Source of the DNA: CAVZOY01 sp963777095 | Lineage (GTDB): Bacteria > Actinomycetota > Actinomycetes > Mycobacteriales > Geodermatophilaceae | Length of the DNA stretch: 64,000 nt | NCBI GenBank assembly: GCA_963777095.1 | Contig: CAVZOY010000004.1 | Location: forward strand, 1 to 64,000 | Direction of reading: 5' to 3' | Shown here: positions 48,643 to 59,263 of the stretch, piece by piece | How the letters are laid out: each line of letters begins with the position of its first letter | Position numbering within the stretch: the stretch's first letter is position 1 | Notes under the pieces: generated by a model | What the model saw: the letters and a program-made list of their open reading frames with translations, nothing else | Told to the model about the DNA's origin: nothing | Database searches by the model: none | Program-made: the position numbers and the translations under genes

Positions 48643-49085
48643 ATGGACGGGCACCGACTGGTGCAGGCGGGGCGGGGAGTCGCGGCCGGGCGTGCTCGGC
48701 GGGCTGGTCGGGGCGGCGCTGACCCGAGGGCTGATGCGCGCGGTCATCATCCTGGCCGGGGCGAGACCGTCGTTCACCTGGGCCGGCACCGCGTTCATCG
48801 CGATCTTCTACGTCGTCTTCCTCACGCCCGGCGCGATCGCGCTCGCCTGGAGCCGGGCCGTGGCCGCTGTTCCTCTTCGGCGCCGGCGCGGTCGCGATCC
48901 CGGTGCAGGCCATCGGTATCGCGACAACGGACCTCGCGGACGTCGGACCGTTCAGCACTGGACAGTGGACGTCCTGGTCGCGCTGTTCGGGGGATGGCGG
49001 CCGCGTACACGGTCCAGGCGGTGATCGCGTACCGCGTCGCGCGGGGCGGCGCACGGCATCCTGCGCCGGGACCGGCCCGCTCTGA
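48643..49085 (+). CDS. small membrane protein, frameshifted
   Basis: About 145 residues with four hydrophobic segments: GVLGGLVGAALTRGLMRAVI, TAFIAIFYVVFLTPGAIAL, LFGAGAVAIPVQAIGIATTD, and VLVALFGGMAAAYTVQAV. ATG 48643 follows CGGGAGG. The frame changes near 48690, 48862 and 48990; two stops (49085, 49179) are possible. No family recognised. Confidence 0.5.
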
Positions 49086-49089
49086 GCCA

Positions 49090-49505
49090 TCCGACTCGGA
49101 GACGCCTGGTCAGGCGGCGGTACCGTCGGGCCGACAACGCGCGCCGTCCGTCGACAGGACCTGCCGGCGTCCACGATGAGGTGCGCACGGATGACCTCGG
49201 CGATCCGCCGACGCTCCTGGGCCCGCTCGCGGAGCACCGCCGCGAGGGTGTGGATTGGTCGACCGATCGGCGCGGCGTTCCAGGGCCGATGCGGTCTGCA
49301 GTTGGATCTCGAGTCGCCGAAGGTTCTCGAGCGCCTCGCGGTGGCGCTCGACCGTCCGCTGCCGGAGGGCGATCGCTTGGACCTGGGCCTCCGGTCACGT
49401 GGTGGGATTGGATCACGGTCGCACTCCCCGCAGTCGTCGTTCGCCGCTCGTCCACATGAAGACGCCGTCCGGGGGCGGACATGACGCGGGACGGACGCGG
49501 TAGCT
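49090..49505. other. region without a secure gene; possible minus-strand coiled-coil remnant
   Basis: No clean frame spans this stretch. On the minus strand EAQVQAIALRQRTVERHREA and then, in another frame, THTLAAVL-type helix followed by RERAQERRRIAEVIRAHL look like parts of a small coiled-coil protein, but no start or ribosome site fits. Composition is slightly less GC-rich at codon position 3 than in neighbouring genes. I see no RNA or repeat here. Confidence 0.35.
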
Positions 49506-52123
49506 CTAGGCCGGCGTGATCGAGAGGGTGAGCCGGCGGCGGCCCTCGTCGGAGCGGGCGGTGGCCAGCGCGCTCGGCCGACGGCGTGCCGTACTCGGTC
49601 GTGCGCTGACGGGCGGGCCGGCCGATCGCCGCGGCCATCGCCTCCAGCTCGGCGATGGTCTTCAGCGAGCCGTTCTCGCTGCCGGCCATCCGGCTGATCG
49701 TCTCCTCCATCAGCGTGCCGCCGAGGTCGTTGGCCCCGCCCTGCAGCACCGCCTGCGTGCCGGCGTCGGCGAGCTTCACCCAGGAGGTCTGGATGTTGGG
49801 GATCCGGCCGTGCAGCAGCAGCCGGGCGACGGCGTGGACCGCCCGGTTCTCCCGCACCGTCGGGCCCGGGCGGGCGACGCCGGCCAGGTAGATCGGCGAG
49901 TTGTGGTGCACGAACGGCAGCAGCACGAACTCGGTGAAGCCGCCGGTCTCGTCCTGCAGCGCGGCCAGCGTGCGCAGGTGCGCGACCCAGTGCGCCGGGG
50001 TGTCGACGTGGCCGTACATCATCGTCGACGTCGTCGGGAGGCCCGACTCGTGCGCGGTCCTGACGATCTCCAGCCAGGTCGCCGTCGGCAGCTTGCCCTT
50101 GGTCAGCACCCAGCGGACGTCGTCGTCGAGGATCTCCGCCGCGGTGCCGGGGATCGAGTCGAGCCCGGCCTCCTTGGCCGCGGTCAGGAAGTCGCGGAAC
50201 GACAGCCCGGTGCGGGCGGCGCCGTTGACGATCTCCATCGGGGAGAACGCGTGCAGGTGGATGCCGGGCCGCCGCCGCTTCACCTCGCGGGCCAGGTCGA
50301 AGTACGCCGTGCCGGGCAGGTCGGGGTGGATGCCGCCCTGCATGCAGATCTCGGTGGCGCCGGCCGCCCACGCCTCGTCGACCCGGTCGCCGACCTGCGG
50401 CCATCGACAGCGTGTAGGCGTCGGCGTCGGTGCGCCGCTGGGCGAAGGCGCAGAACCGGCAGCCGGTGTAGCAGACGTTGGTGAAGTTGATGTTCCGGTT
50501 CACGACGTAGGTGACGTCGTCGCCGATGACGTCCGCGGCGGACGGCGTCGGCGAGCGCTGTCAAGCGCGTCCAGGTCCGGGCCGTCGGCGCCCAGCAGCG
50601 CCAGGTACTCGGCGTCGGACAGCCCGGCCGGGTCCTGCTCGGCGTGCAGCAGCGCGGCGAGCACCTCCCGGTCGCCGGCGGCCAGCGCGGTGGAGTGCCC
50701 GTCGCGCGCGGCCGTCGTGCGGTCGCGCAGCTCGGACCAGTCGCCGTAGACGGCGTCGAAGTCGCTGCGCCGGTCGGCGGTGCGCCCGACGGTGTCGACC
50801 TCGACGTGCAGGTCGACCCGGCCCGACGACGTCCACGACTCGTCCGGCTCCTGCCACGGCAGGCCCGACCGGGATCCGGCCCTCGACGGCGAGCCCGTCC
50901 GGACCGGCCAGCGCGGCGACGTGCGGGCGCACCCGCGGGTCCAGCCACGGCTCGGGCTGCAGCACGTACGGCGGCTGGGCGGCCAGCCGCTCGCGCAGCT
51001 CGAAGCCGGCCTCGGCGCTCAGCGCGGCCAGCTTGTCGATGTTCGGCCACGGCCGCTCGGGGTTGACGTGGTCGGGCGTCAGCGGCGAGACGCCGCCCCA
51101 GTCGTCGACGCCGGCCCGCAGCAGCAGGCCGAGCTCGGTGGAGTCGGACAGGTTCGGCGGCGCCTGCACCCGCGCCTTCGGGCCCGAGCAGCAGCCGGGT
51201 GACGGCGACCGCGGCGACGTACTCCTGCAGCTCCAGGTCGTCGTGGGCCTGCATCGCCGTCCGCGGCTTGGCCCGGAAGTTCTGGACGATGACCTCCTGC
51301 ACGTGCCCGTGCCGCTGCGCCGACGGCCCGGATCTCGCAGGACGGCGTCGACCCGCTCGGCGTAGTCCTCGCCGATGCCGAGCAGCACGCCGGTGGTGAA
51401 CGGGACGGCGGAGCGCCCGGCGTCCTCCAGCACCCGCAGCCGGACGGCGGGCTCCTTGTCCGGGGAGCCGAAGTGCGGGCCGCCGGGCTCCGACCACAGC
51501 CGCGTCGCCGTCGTCTCCAGCATCATGCCCATCGACGCCGACACCGGCTTGAGCCGCTGGATCTCCTCCCACGACAGGACGCCGGGGTTGAGGTGCGGGA
51601 GCAGGCCGGTCTCCTCGAGCACCCGGATCGCCATCGCGCGCAGGTAGCCGAGCGTCGAGTCGAAGCCGTGCGCCTCGAGCCACTCGCGCGGCCACCGGCC
51701 AGCGGTCCTCGGGGCGGTCGCCGAGGGTGAACAGCGCCTCCTTGCAGCCCATGCGCCGCGCCGGCGCGGGCGATCGTCGAGCACCTCGTCGGGGGAGAGG
51801 AACGGCGCCTTGCCCTGCGGCGCGCAGCTGCCCCGGCGTCGTCACGAACGTGCAGTAGTGGCAGCGGTCGCGGCACAGGTGGGTGAGCGGGATGAACACC
51901 TTGCGGCTGTAGGTGACCACGCCCGGGCCGGCCGGCCGACGCCAGGCCGGCGTCGCGGACCCGGGCGGCCGCGGTCAGCAGCCGGTCCAGCGGCTCGCCG
52001 TCGCCCAGCCCGCGGGCGTGCAGCAGCGTCTCGGCCTCGACGGCGTCGAGGGTCACGCCGCGCTCGGCGCGGGTGACGCGCGCGGCGCAGGGCGGACTCG
52101 GTGGGGGCAGGCAGAGCGCTCAT
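49506..52123 (-). CDS. fbiC: FO synthase (CofG-CofH fusion) of F420 biosynthesis, many frameshifts
   Basis: A bifunctional radical-SAM enzyme of about 870 residues that makes the deazaflavin FO from tyrosine and a flavin precursor. The CofG half has FIPLTHLCRDRCHYCTFV with the CX3CX2C cluster, and MGCKEALFTLGDRPEDRW. The CofH half has NINFTNVCYTGCRFCAFAQR with its own CX3CX2C, then MQGGIHPDLPGTAYFDL and TTSTMMYGHVDTPAHWV. About ten indels break the frame, but all cluster cysteines and motifs remain. ATG 52123 and TAG at 49506 bound it. Shows that the organism makes coenzyme F420. Confidence 0.88.
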
Positions 52124-52222
52124 AGCGGGTCCGACGCTAGTCGCCCGACCGGCATGAGGCCTGCCTCGCATCGGGCCGCGAATGCGTGGCCGAGCTCTCG
52201 GCGCGGCGGCCGGGTGCCGCTC

Positions 52223-53075
52223 TCAGAGGTCCGCGGCGCTGGAAGGAGAGCGCGGTCAGCCCCCAGATCACCGCGACCCACAGCGCGGCCCAGGCGAGGT
52301 AGGCGCGGCGTCAGCGGCGCCTCGCTGAGGAACGGGAAGCCCTCGCTCGCCCGTGGCCCATCTGCAGCAGCGCGACGGGTCCTGGAAGGCGTTCATCGCG
52401 CCGCGCCACAGGCCGTCGGTCGGCAGGATGATCCGCGACACGGTGCCGACGCGCTCGACGCCCTCGTTGCCCAGCGCGCCGCCGATGCCGCCGACCACGC
52501 CCGGCCACCCAGGTCGCGCCGAACAGGCCGACCGCGACGATGCCCGACGCCATCGGCGAGATGACGCTCGACAGCAGCAGCGCGAGGGTCAGCAGCACGA
52601 CGGTCTGGGCGGCCAGCAGCGCCAGCCCGGCGGCCGGCGACGGCGGCCAGTAGCCGACGGTCGACCCGGACGACGAGGATCTGGGCGAGGCCGGCGAGGA
52701 CCACGTAGCCGCTGCCGAAGGTGACCAGGCCGAGCCACTTGCCGAGCAGGACGGCCGAGCGGCGGACCGGCCGGGCGAGCATCGCCAGCGCCTGCCCCGA
52801 CTCCACCTCGCCGGCCAGCGTGGGCCCGGCGAGGAACGCGGTGCCGAGCGCGGCGATGAGGCTCAGCCCGAACATGACCAGGTTGAGCAGCAGCGAGGCG
52901 ACCAGCCGGGCCTCGCCGCTGGTCATGCGTGCCCGCTCGGTGTCCAGGCCGAAGCTGGAGAAGCCCCAGCCGCTCAGCGCCAGCAGCACGAGGGTGAGCA
53001 CGAGCAGCGCCCAGCAGCACCCGCCGGCGGGCGGCCTCGCGCAGGGTGAGCCCGGCGATGGTCAGGCGCGGTCAT
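52223..53075 (-). CDS. ABC-2 type transporter permease, frameshifted
   Basis: About 280 residues with six helices: LTLVLLALSGWGFSSFGLDT, LLNLVMFGLSLIAALGTAFL, the TLAGEVESGQALAMLARPV loop, LTLALLLSSVISPMASGIVA, and ALWVAVIWGLTALSF at the end. The breaks lie near 53066, 52680, 52500, 52320 and 52230. ATG 53075 sits behind GGAGGAGG and overlaps the ATPase stop. It forms an exporter pair with the ATPase; GEVESGQ is the conserved motif of this permease class. Confidence 0.75.
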
Positions 53076-54054
53076 CGGGTCGGCCTCCTCCGGCTCCGTC
53101 GTGCGCAGGATGCCGAGCAGCCGTTCCTCCAGGCTGATCCGCACCGGCTCGACGGCGTGCACGCGGACGCCGAGGCCGACGAGGTCGCGCACCAGGTCGG
53201 GCACGGTGACGCCGTCGTCGTCCGCCGGGAGCGGCACGGTGAACCAGTCGCCCTCGCGGCGTCGACGCGCCGGCCGCCGCGCAGCCGGTCCTCGCGCCCG
53301 GCCGTCCACGCCGTCCAGCCGCAGGCGCACCTCGCGCTGGCCGAGCAGCTCGGCCAGCGTGCCCGACGCCGCGACCCGGCCCTGGTCGAGGATCACCACC
53401 CGGTCGCACACCCGCTCGACCTCGCCGATCAGGTGCGAGTTGAGCAGCACCGCGACGCCGCGGGACTTCAGCGACAGCACGATGTCGCGGACGTCGACCC
53501 GGCCGAGCGGGTCCAGCGCGCTGGTCGGCTCGTCGAGGACGACGAGCTCCGGCCGGGCGACCAGGGCGACGGCGAGGCCCGAGCCGCTGCTGCATGCCCT
53601 TGGAGAAGCCGCCGACCCGGTCGCCGGCGCGGTCGGCGAGCCCGACGAGCGCCAGGCAGTCCCGCCGCTCGTCGGCGCGGCACGTCGACGCGGGCGAGCC
53701 GGACGTGCAGGTCCAGCACCTCGGCGGCGGTCAGCCACGGCTGGTAGCGGAACAGCTCGGGCAGGTACCCGACGGCGCTGCGGGACCGCGGGTCGGTCGA
53801 CCGGCCGGCCGAGCAGCAGCACCTCGCCGGCGTCGGGCCGGACCAGGCCGAGCAGCATCTTGATGACGCTGGTCTTCCCGGCGCCGTTCGGGCCGAGCAG
53901 GCCGAGCACCTCGCCGCGGGCGACGGTGAAGGAGACGTCGTCGACGGCGGTGCGGCGTCCGTACCGCTTGCGCAGGCCGGAGCACCAGACCGCCGGCGAC
54001 GGCGGCAGATCGGCGAGCGCCGCGGCCGCGATCCCGCGGCGTGTCGGCGGTCAC
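53072..54054 (-). CDS. ABC transporter ATP-binding protein, frameshifted
   Basis: Walker A is LGLLGPNGAGKTSVIKMLLG, Walker B is VVLDEPTSALDPLGRVDV, and the H-loop is NSHLIGEVERVCDRVVIL. The signature region appears in a shifted frame (GMQQRLGLA expected; a near 53590 break sits there). The N-terminus, CSGLRKRYGRRTAVDDVSF, is in another frame, joined near 53960. GTG 54054 start. C-terminal extension present. It partners the permease that follows. Confidence 0.78.
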
Positions 54055-54073
54055 GCCGCGGACGGTAGCGGCG

Positions 54074-55183
54074 TCAGCGGAGCCCACGGGCGACCGACAG
54101 CAGCTCGTCGGCGCTCAGCGACCCGGCGACCCCGGTCATGACGCCGTCCTCGACCCAGACCACGCCGGCGAAGAGCGCCGTCGCGGGAGGTGAGCACGGT
54201 CGCCTCGGACGCCGTCGACGTCGGCCGGTCGAGGTGGTCACGAGCTCCGCCGGCACCGGCAGCGGCAGCGTGGCGCCGTCGGCGGAGAGGTCGCGCAGCT
54301 GCGTCGGCGAGGTCCTCGGGCAGGCCGGGGAGCGAGAGCAGGTAGTCGCGGACGGTCTCGAACGGGACGCCCGGAGGAGTCGACCGTCGGGCGCGACGGC
54401 GCGGGCGACGACGAGCGTCGGCACGCCCGGTGCGGCTGCGACCAGACGGCCGCGACGCCCGGGCCGGCCTCGAGCCGCAGCCGGCTGCCGTCGAGTCCCG
54501 GCCGGCGGCGGCGGCAGGGCCTCGCCCTCGGCGGCGGCGGCCTGCGCGGCCTTCTCGGCGGAGAAGGTGAAGGTCGCGCTCACGACGTCGGCCACCTGGT
54601 ACTCGGGTCCCCGGTGACGCCCGTCGGGCAGCTCGGCGACCTCGGGGACGTCGAGGCCGTGTCCGCTCGCGCGCGGTCGCGGCGTCGGCCACCTGCTGCG
54701 GGTCGGGCTCCTGCGTCGACGTCGACGGTCGCCGTAGGCCGAGAGGTCGGGCACCTGCGACGAGGTCGGTCGCGGTCGACGCTCGACCGGGGCGACCTGC
54801 TCGGTGCGGAAGATCGGCAGCCAGTCGTTGGCCGCCGCGACGCCGGCGCCGGTCACCAGGACGACGGCGCTGACGGCGGCGACCGCCGGGCGGCGCACCG
54901 CCGTCCGCCACCGGCTGCGGCCGGGCTGGCGGACCGGCCGGACCGGGGCGGCGGAGCCGCGGCGCGGTGCGCCGTCGACAGCCGGGCCCAGGCGGCGTCG
55001 CGTGTCGACGTCGGCGCGGAGGTGCGCGAGCGCGGCGCCGACGAGCGCGGCGTCGGCGCGGGCGGTCGTCGAGCGCCGCGCAGGCAGGTGGGGCAGGAGG
55101 CGACGTGGGCGCGGTCGTCGTCGGTCACGCCGGCCGGCTCGTCGACCAGCCGGCGCAGGACGCCCTCAGTCGGGATGACGCAT
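54074..55183 (-). CDS. anti-sigma factor, membrane-bound, frameshifted
   Basis: ATG 55183 overlaps the end of the sigma gene. The N-terminus (EGVLRRLVDEPAGVTDDDRA then HVASCPTCL) has the HxxxCxxC zinc-type anti-sigma motif. A membrane helix follows (VAAVSAVVLVTGAGVAAA), then an extracellular domain ending WVEDGVMTGVAGSLSADELL. The first break, just after the start near 55172, is one extra G (CCCACT read as CCCGACT); several more follow. It holds the ECF sigma factor at the membrane until a signal releases it. Confidence 0.72.
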
Positions 55184-55671
55184 GGCGGTTCAACTCCTTG
55201 AGCAGGACGGATTCGGCGCGGCGCACGGTGGTGCCCACGCTCCCGGGGGACAGGTCGAGGGCGGCGGCGACCTCGGCGTAGCTGAGGCCGCTGTGCCGGA
55301 GCACCAGCGCGGCCGCCTGCTTGTGGGGCAGCCGGGCCGAGCGCGGCGCGGACGGGGCTGCGCTCCTCGCGGGTGACCACGAGGTCGGCGACGTCGGGGA
55401 CGACGGCCGGGCCGTCGTCGGCGGTCTCCTCGCGGGCGCGCGGCGGCGGCCGGAGCGGAGCAGGTTGAGCGCGGTGTGCGTGGCGGCGACGGTCAGCCAG
55501 CCGCCGGCCTCGCCGGCGGGCACCGAGGAGCGGCCGAAGGAGAGGAAGACCTCCTGGGCGACGTCCTCGGCCTGGTCGCGTGACCCGAGCACGCGGGCGG
55601 CGACGGAGACGACCCGCGCGTACTCGCCGCGGAAGACGTCCTCGAGGTCGGCCCGGACGTCCGCGCGGCAT
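55166..55671 (-). CDS. ECF sigma factor, frameshifted
   Basis: About 168 residues. Region 2 is VFRGEYARVVSVAARVLGSR then DQAEDVAQEVFLSFGR, and region 4 is LPHKQAAALVLRHSGLSYAE followed by VAAALDLSPGSVGTTVRRAE. The stop at 55166 and the ATG at 55671 are both inferred after correcting one inserted G each; the stop then overlaps the anti-sigma start by 18 bases. Breaks also lie near 55350 and 55440. Drives its own operon and probably others in response to an envelope signal. Confidence 0.8.
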
Positions 55672-55823
55672 GCCCGCGCCCTGCTCAGTCCGGGGCCGGG
55701 CCGCGCCGCGCAGCACGGCGGCAGCGCCGCTGCGGCAGCGATGGCCGTACGAGGTCCACATCTGCTGAGCACCGCCGGGGCCCGGATGTGACAGCTGACC
55801 GGCAACTTTCTCTCGCGGACCGG

Positions 55824-56342
55824 TCACGGCCGGCCGGACGCGAGCCCGACGGGTCGACGTAGCGGCCGCGGAGGCGGAGCAGCGGCACCGCGTCGGGGTT
55901 GCAGCACCGGCACGTCGTCGACCTCGAGCAGCGCGAGCACGTGGTCGCCGGCCGGCGACCAGCCGCTCCAGCCGGCAGTCCAGGGCGACGAGCGCGTCGG
56001 CGAGCACGATCGCGCCGCTGGCCGGCGGCGCGGGTCCACGGCACCGACTCGAGCAGGTGCCGGGCGCTCGGGCCGCCCGGCCGAGGAGAACCGGCTGGCC
56101 ACGATCGCGTGCGGCGCGGCCAGGACGGTCAGCGCGCACCGGCCGACCTCCTCGAGCACCTCGGCCGGGTAGCCCGCCGGCGGTCGAGGCCGACGGCGAC
56201 CAGCGGCGGCCGGGCGGAGACGCTCATGACCGAGCTGACGGTGGTCCCGACGTCGTCGATGCCGTCCTGCAGCGTCAGCAGGCACACGCCGGCGGCGAAC
56301 TGGCCGCAGGGCGGCGGCGAAGTCGGCGGCGTCGACCGGCAT
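55824..56342 (-). CDS. flavin reductase-like (DIM6/NTAB) protein, frameshifted
   Basis: About 170 residues: MPVDAADFAAALRQFAAGVC, LTLQDGIDDVGTTVSSVMSV, SARPPLVAVGLDRR, AEVLEEVGRCALTVLAAPHA and IVASRFSSAGRP carry the FMN-binding pattern (TTVSS...PPL) of the flavin reductase domain. It uses NAD(P)H to reduce free flavin, often for a partner monooxygenase, or acts as an oxidoreductase alone. Divergent from the disulfide oxidoreductase with 26 bases between starts. Several single-base breaks. Confidence 0.68.
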   Translation of the reverse strand: MPVDAADFAAALRPVRRRRVPADAAGRHRRRRDHRQLGHERLRPAAAGRRRPRPPAGYPAEVLEEVGRCALTVLAAPHAIVASRFSSAGRPERPAPARVGAVDPRRRPAARSCSPTRSSPWTAGWSGWSPAGDHVLALLEVDDVPVLQPRRGAAAPPPRPLRRPVGLASGRP

Positions 56343-56368
56343 GGCGGCCAGTCGACCACACGGCCAGG

Positions 56369-57813
56369 ATGGGACGTGAGCAGCGCGCTGAGCAGACCTA
56401 CGACGTCGTCGTCCTCGGCGCCGGGTCGACCGGGTGAGAACGTCGCCGACATCGTCGTCAAGGGCGGGCTGACCGCCGTCCTCGTCGAGTCCGAGCTCGT
56501 CGGCGGCGAGTGCTCCTACTGGGCGTGCATGCCGAGCAAGGCGCTGCTGCGCGGCACCGAGGTGCTCGAGGAGGCGCGCGCGGTCGACGGCGCGCGGCAG
56601 GCGGTGACCGGCGAGCAGGACGTCGCCGCGACGCTGGCCCGCCGCGACGCGTTCACCTCGAACTGGGACGACTCGAGCCAGGTGCAGTGGGTCGAGGGCG
56701 CCGGCATCGAGCTGGTCCGCGGCGCCGGCCGGCTGGCCGGCGAGCGGACCGTCGTCGTCACGACGCCGACGGCGGCGAGCTGCGGCTGACCGCGCGGCAC
56801 GCGGTCGCGGTCTGCACCGGGTCGGAGGCCGCCATGCCGCCGGTCGAGGGACTGGCCGACGTCGACCCCTGGACGCCGCGCGAGGCGACCAGCGCCAAGG
56901 AGGCGCCCGGCCGGCTGCTCGTCCTCGGCGGCGGCTACGTCGGCTGCGAGATGGCCACGGCGTGGCAGGCGCTCGGGTCGCAGGTCACGATCTTCCAGCG
57001 CGGCGACCGGCTGCTCGAGGGGCTGGAGCCCGCGGCCGCCGAGGCGGTGACCGCGTCGCTGCAGGCGCGCGGGCGTCGAGGTGCACACCGGCTGCGAGAT
57101 CACCGCGGCCCGGCGGGACGGCGCCGAGGTCGTGGCGACGACGTCGCACGGCGACCTGCGCGGCGACGAGGTGCTGGTCGCCGTCGGCCGGCGGGCCCGC
57201 ACCCGCGACATCGGGATGGACACCGTCGGCCTGGAGCCGGGCCGCTACCTCGACGTCGACGACACGCTGCAGGTGCGCGGGCGTGCCGTGGCTCTACGGC
57301 GTCGGCGACGTCAACGGCCGGCGGCAGCTGACCCACATGGGCAAGTACCAGGCGCGGCAGGCCGGCGCGGCGATCGTCGCCCGCGCCCGCGGCGAGCAGG
57401 TGACGACCGACGGACTGGTCGCCGTTCGTGGCCACCGCCGACCGCCGCGCGACGCCGTCGGTGGTGTTCACCGATGCCGCAGGTCGCCAGCGTCGGGCTG
57501 ACCTCGGTGCAGGCGGAGAAGGACGGCGTCGCGCACCGGGTGGTCGAGCTATCCGCTCGGCTCGGTGTCCGGGGCGTCGGTGTTCGCCGACGGCTACGAG
57601 GGGACGGCGATCGCCGTGGTCGACCCCGAGCGGGAGGTGCTGCTCGGCGTCACGTTCGTCGGGCCCGCCGTCGCCGAGCTGCTGCAGGCCGCGACGATCG
57701 CGGTCGTCGGCGAGGTGCCGATCAGCCGGCTGTGGCACGCCGTCCCGGCCTACCCGACGATGAACGAGATCTGGCTGCGGCTGCTGCGAGACCTGGCGCG
57801 ACTCCGGGGGTAA
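56369..57813 (+). CDS. pyridine nucleotide-disulfide oxidoreductase, frameshifted
   Basis: A class I flavoprotein disulfide reductase of about 475 residues (mercuric reductase or dihydrolipoamide dehydrogenase type). The FAD site is YDVVVLGAGSTGENVADIV, the redox pair is GGECSYWACMPSKALL, the NAD(P)H site is LLVLGGGYVGCEMATAW, and the second FAD strand is PWLYGVGDVNGRRQL. The dimerisation domain ends near SRLWHAVPAYPTMNEIWLRL, which lacks the His-Pro-Thr of lipoamide dehydrogenases except for HAVPAYPT. Breaks near 56432, 56772, 57076, 57282, 57425 and 57480. Substrate not predictable. Confidence 0.75.
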
Positions 57814-57822
57814 CAAGGAGGC

Positions 57823-58300
57823 GTGATCCGACCGCAAGCCGCCCGGGATGTCGTTCGAGACCTGGGTCGACACCCAGATCCGGACCGGCGCAGGAGGCGG
57901 GCGCGTTCGAGAACCTCGAGGGCGCCGGCCGGCCGCTGCCGCAGCGGCACAGCGAGCAGAGCAGCTACGAGTGGGCGCTGGAGTGGGCCCGCCGCGAGAA
58001 CGTCGACCCGATCGGCATGCTGCCGCCCGGCCTGGCGCTGCGGCGCGAGAAGCAGGACCTGCCCGCCGTCCTGGCCGGCTGTCGTCGGAGTCCGCGGTGC
58101 GTGCGGCCGTCGAGGACCTCAACGCGCGGATCGAGCTCTACTGGCGCCGTCCGGCCGAGGGGCCGCAGGTGCCGATCGGGCAGGTCGACGTCGACGAGGC
58201 CGTGGCCCGGTGGCGCGCCGAGCGGCCGCCGCCCCCGCCGCCCGCGCCGGTCGTCGTCCCGGTGCGCCGGCCCTGGTGGCGCCGGCTGCGCCGCCGCTGA
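57823..58300 (+). CDS. DUF1992 (DnaJ-homologue domain) protein, frameshifted
   Basis: About 155 residues. After MSFETWVDTQIR the conserved DUF1992 core AGAFENLEGAGRPLPQ runs on as HSEQSSYEWALEWARRENVD and PIGMLPPGLALRREKQDLPA, with a basic, proline-rich end. GTG 57823 has AAGGAGG in front; one extra G near 57846 separates it from the body, and further breaks lie near 57890 and 58082. Family function unknown; often called DnaJ subfamily C member 28-like. Confidence 0.75.
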
Positions 58301-58327
58301 GCCGCTCGGCGTGCTGGAGTGCGGGAC

Positions 58328-58935
58328 GTGCAGCTCGTCCGGAGCCGCTGCACCTGGCCCGCTACGTCGCGCCGCGGTGACTCGTCACCGAGGGTCTGAG
58401 CGACCCGGACCCGGCGTGGCTGAGGGAGTGCCGGTCGGCTGGGCCGACCGGCTCGCCGAGCACCTCGCCGAGCGCGCCGGGGCGCGCCGGCCGGGCGGCT
58501 CGAGGACGCGCAACCTCGCCGTCGCGGCCGCCTCGCTGCGGCGGTGGTCCACGGAGCAGGTGCCGCGTGGCGCTGGAGGCGGCACCCGACCTGGTCAGCC
58601 TGGTCGCGGGCGGCAACGACCTCATGCGCCCGCGGCGCCGACCCCGATGAGCTGGCCGCCACGCTCGAGGCGCGCCGTCCTGCCGGTTCCGCGAGGCGGG
58701 TGCCGACGTGCTGCTCGCACCGGCGTCGACCCGCGGCTGACGCCGATCCTGCGCCGCACCCGCGGCCGGGTGCGGTCTTCAACGCCACCTCTGGTCGCCG
58801 CGGCCCGAACCGGCGCCGTCGACCTCGACCGTGGGGCGCGGCGTGGATGTAGGACTGGCGGCTGTGGGACTCGACCGCATCCACATCGACCGACGACGGG
58901 CACCGCGCGCACCGGCGCTGGCCGCGGCGACCGCG
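58328..58935 (+). pseudogene. SGNH hydrolase, first tandem copy, badly broken
   Basis: Parallel to the gene at 59264: the same start context (GGAG then GTGCAGCTC), then RYVA, a GDS block with an indel, a shared APDLVSLVAGGNDLMRP block, ADPDELAATLE, and TPILRRTRGR before WRLWDS and an IHID-type catalytic Asp-His region near 58880. Many indels break the frame. It is either a decayed tandem duplicate or a second working paralogue obscured by errors. Confidence 0.55.
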
Positions 58936-58944
58936 CCGTGGCGT

Positions 58945-59166
58945 GCCCGGCTGGCCGACGCCGAATGGGTGACCACCGCAGCCGCCGCAGCCGGCGCGGT
59001 GCACCCGGGCGCCCTCGCCGTCGAGGCCGCCTGGACCCGGCTCGGCCCGCCGTCGGTCGCCCGGCAGCTGCTCGGCTCGAGCGGGCGACGACCGCGACGC
59101 TGGAGCGCCCGGTGCCGCCGGCCCGTCGGCGGAGAGCTCGAGCGTGGCGGCGACCCGGGTGCGCAT
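58945..59166 (-). pseudogene. possible 5' fragment of a transglutaminase-like protein
   Basis: From ATG 59166 the minus strand reads MRTRVAATLELSADGPA, followed in mixed frames by AEQL, DGEGARVHR and SASA-type segments. The order resembles the N-terminal domain of bacterial transglutaminase-like proteins, but only about 70 residues fit before the SGNH copy on the other strand. Weak call; could be chance. Confidence 0.3.
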
Positions 59167-59263
59167 CGGCCCATCCTGCGTCTGCGCAGGTCCGGCGCTG
59201 CGTGTGCTCCCTCACGCCTCCCCGGGGCGGCGATCCCGGCGGCCGCCGTGCTGGAGTGGTGCC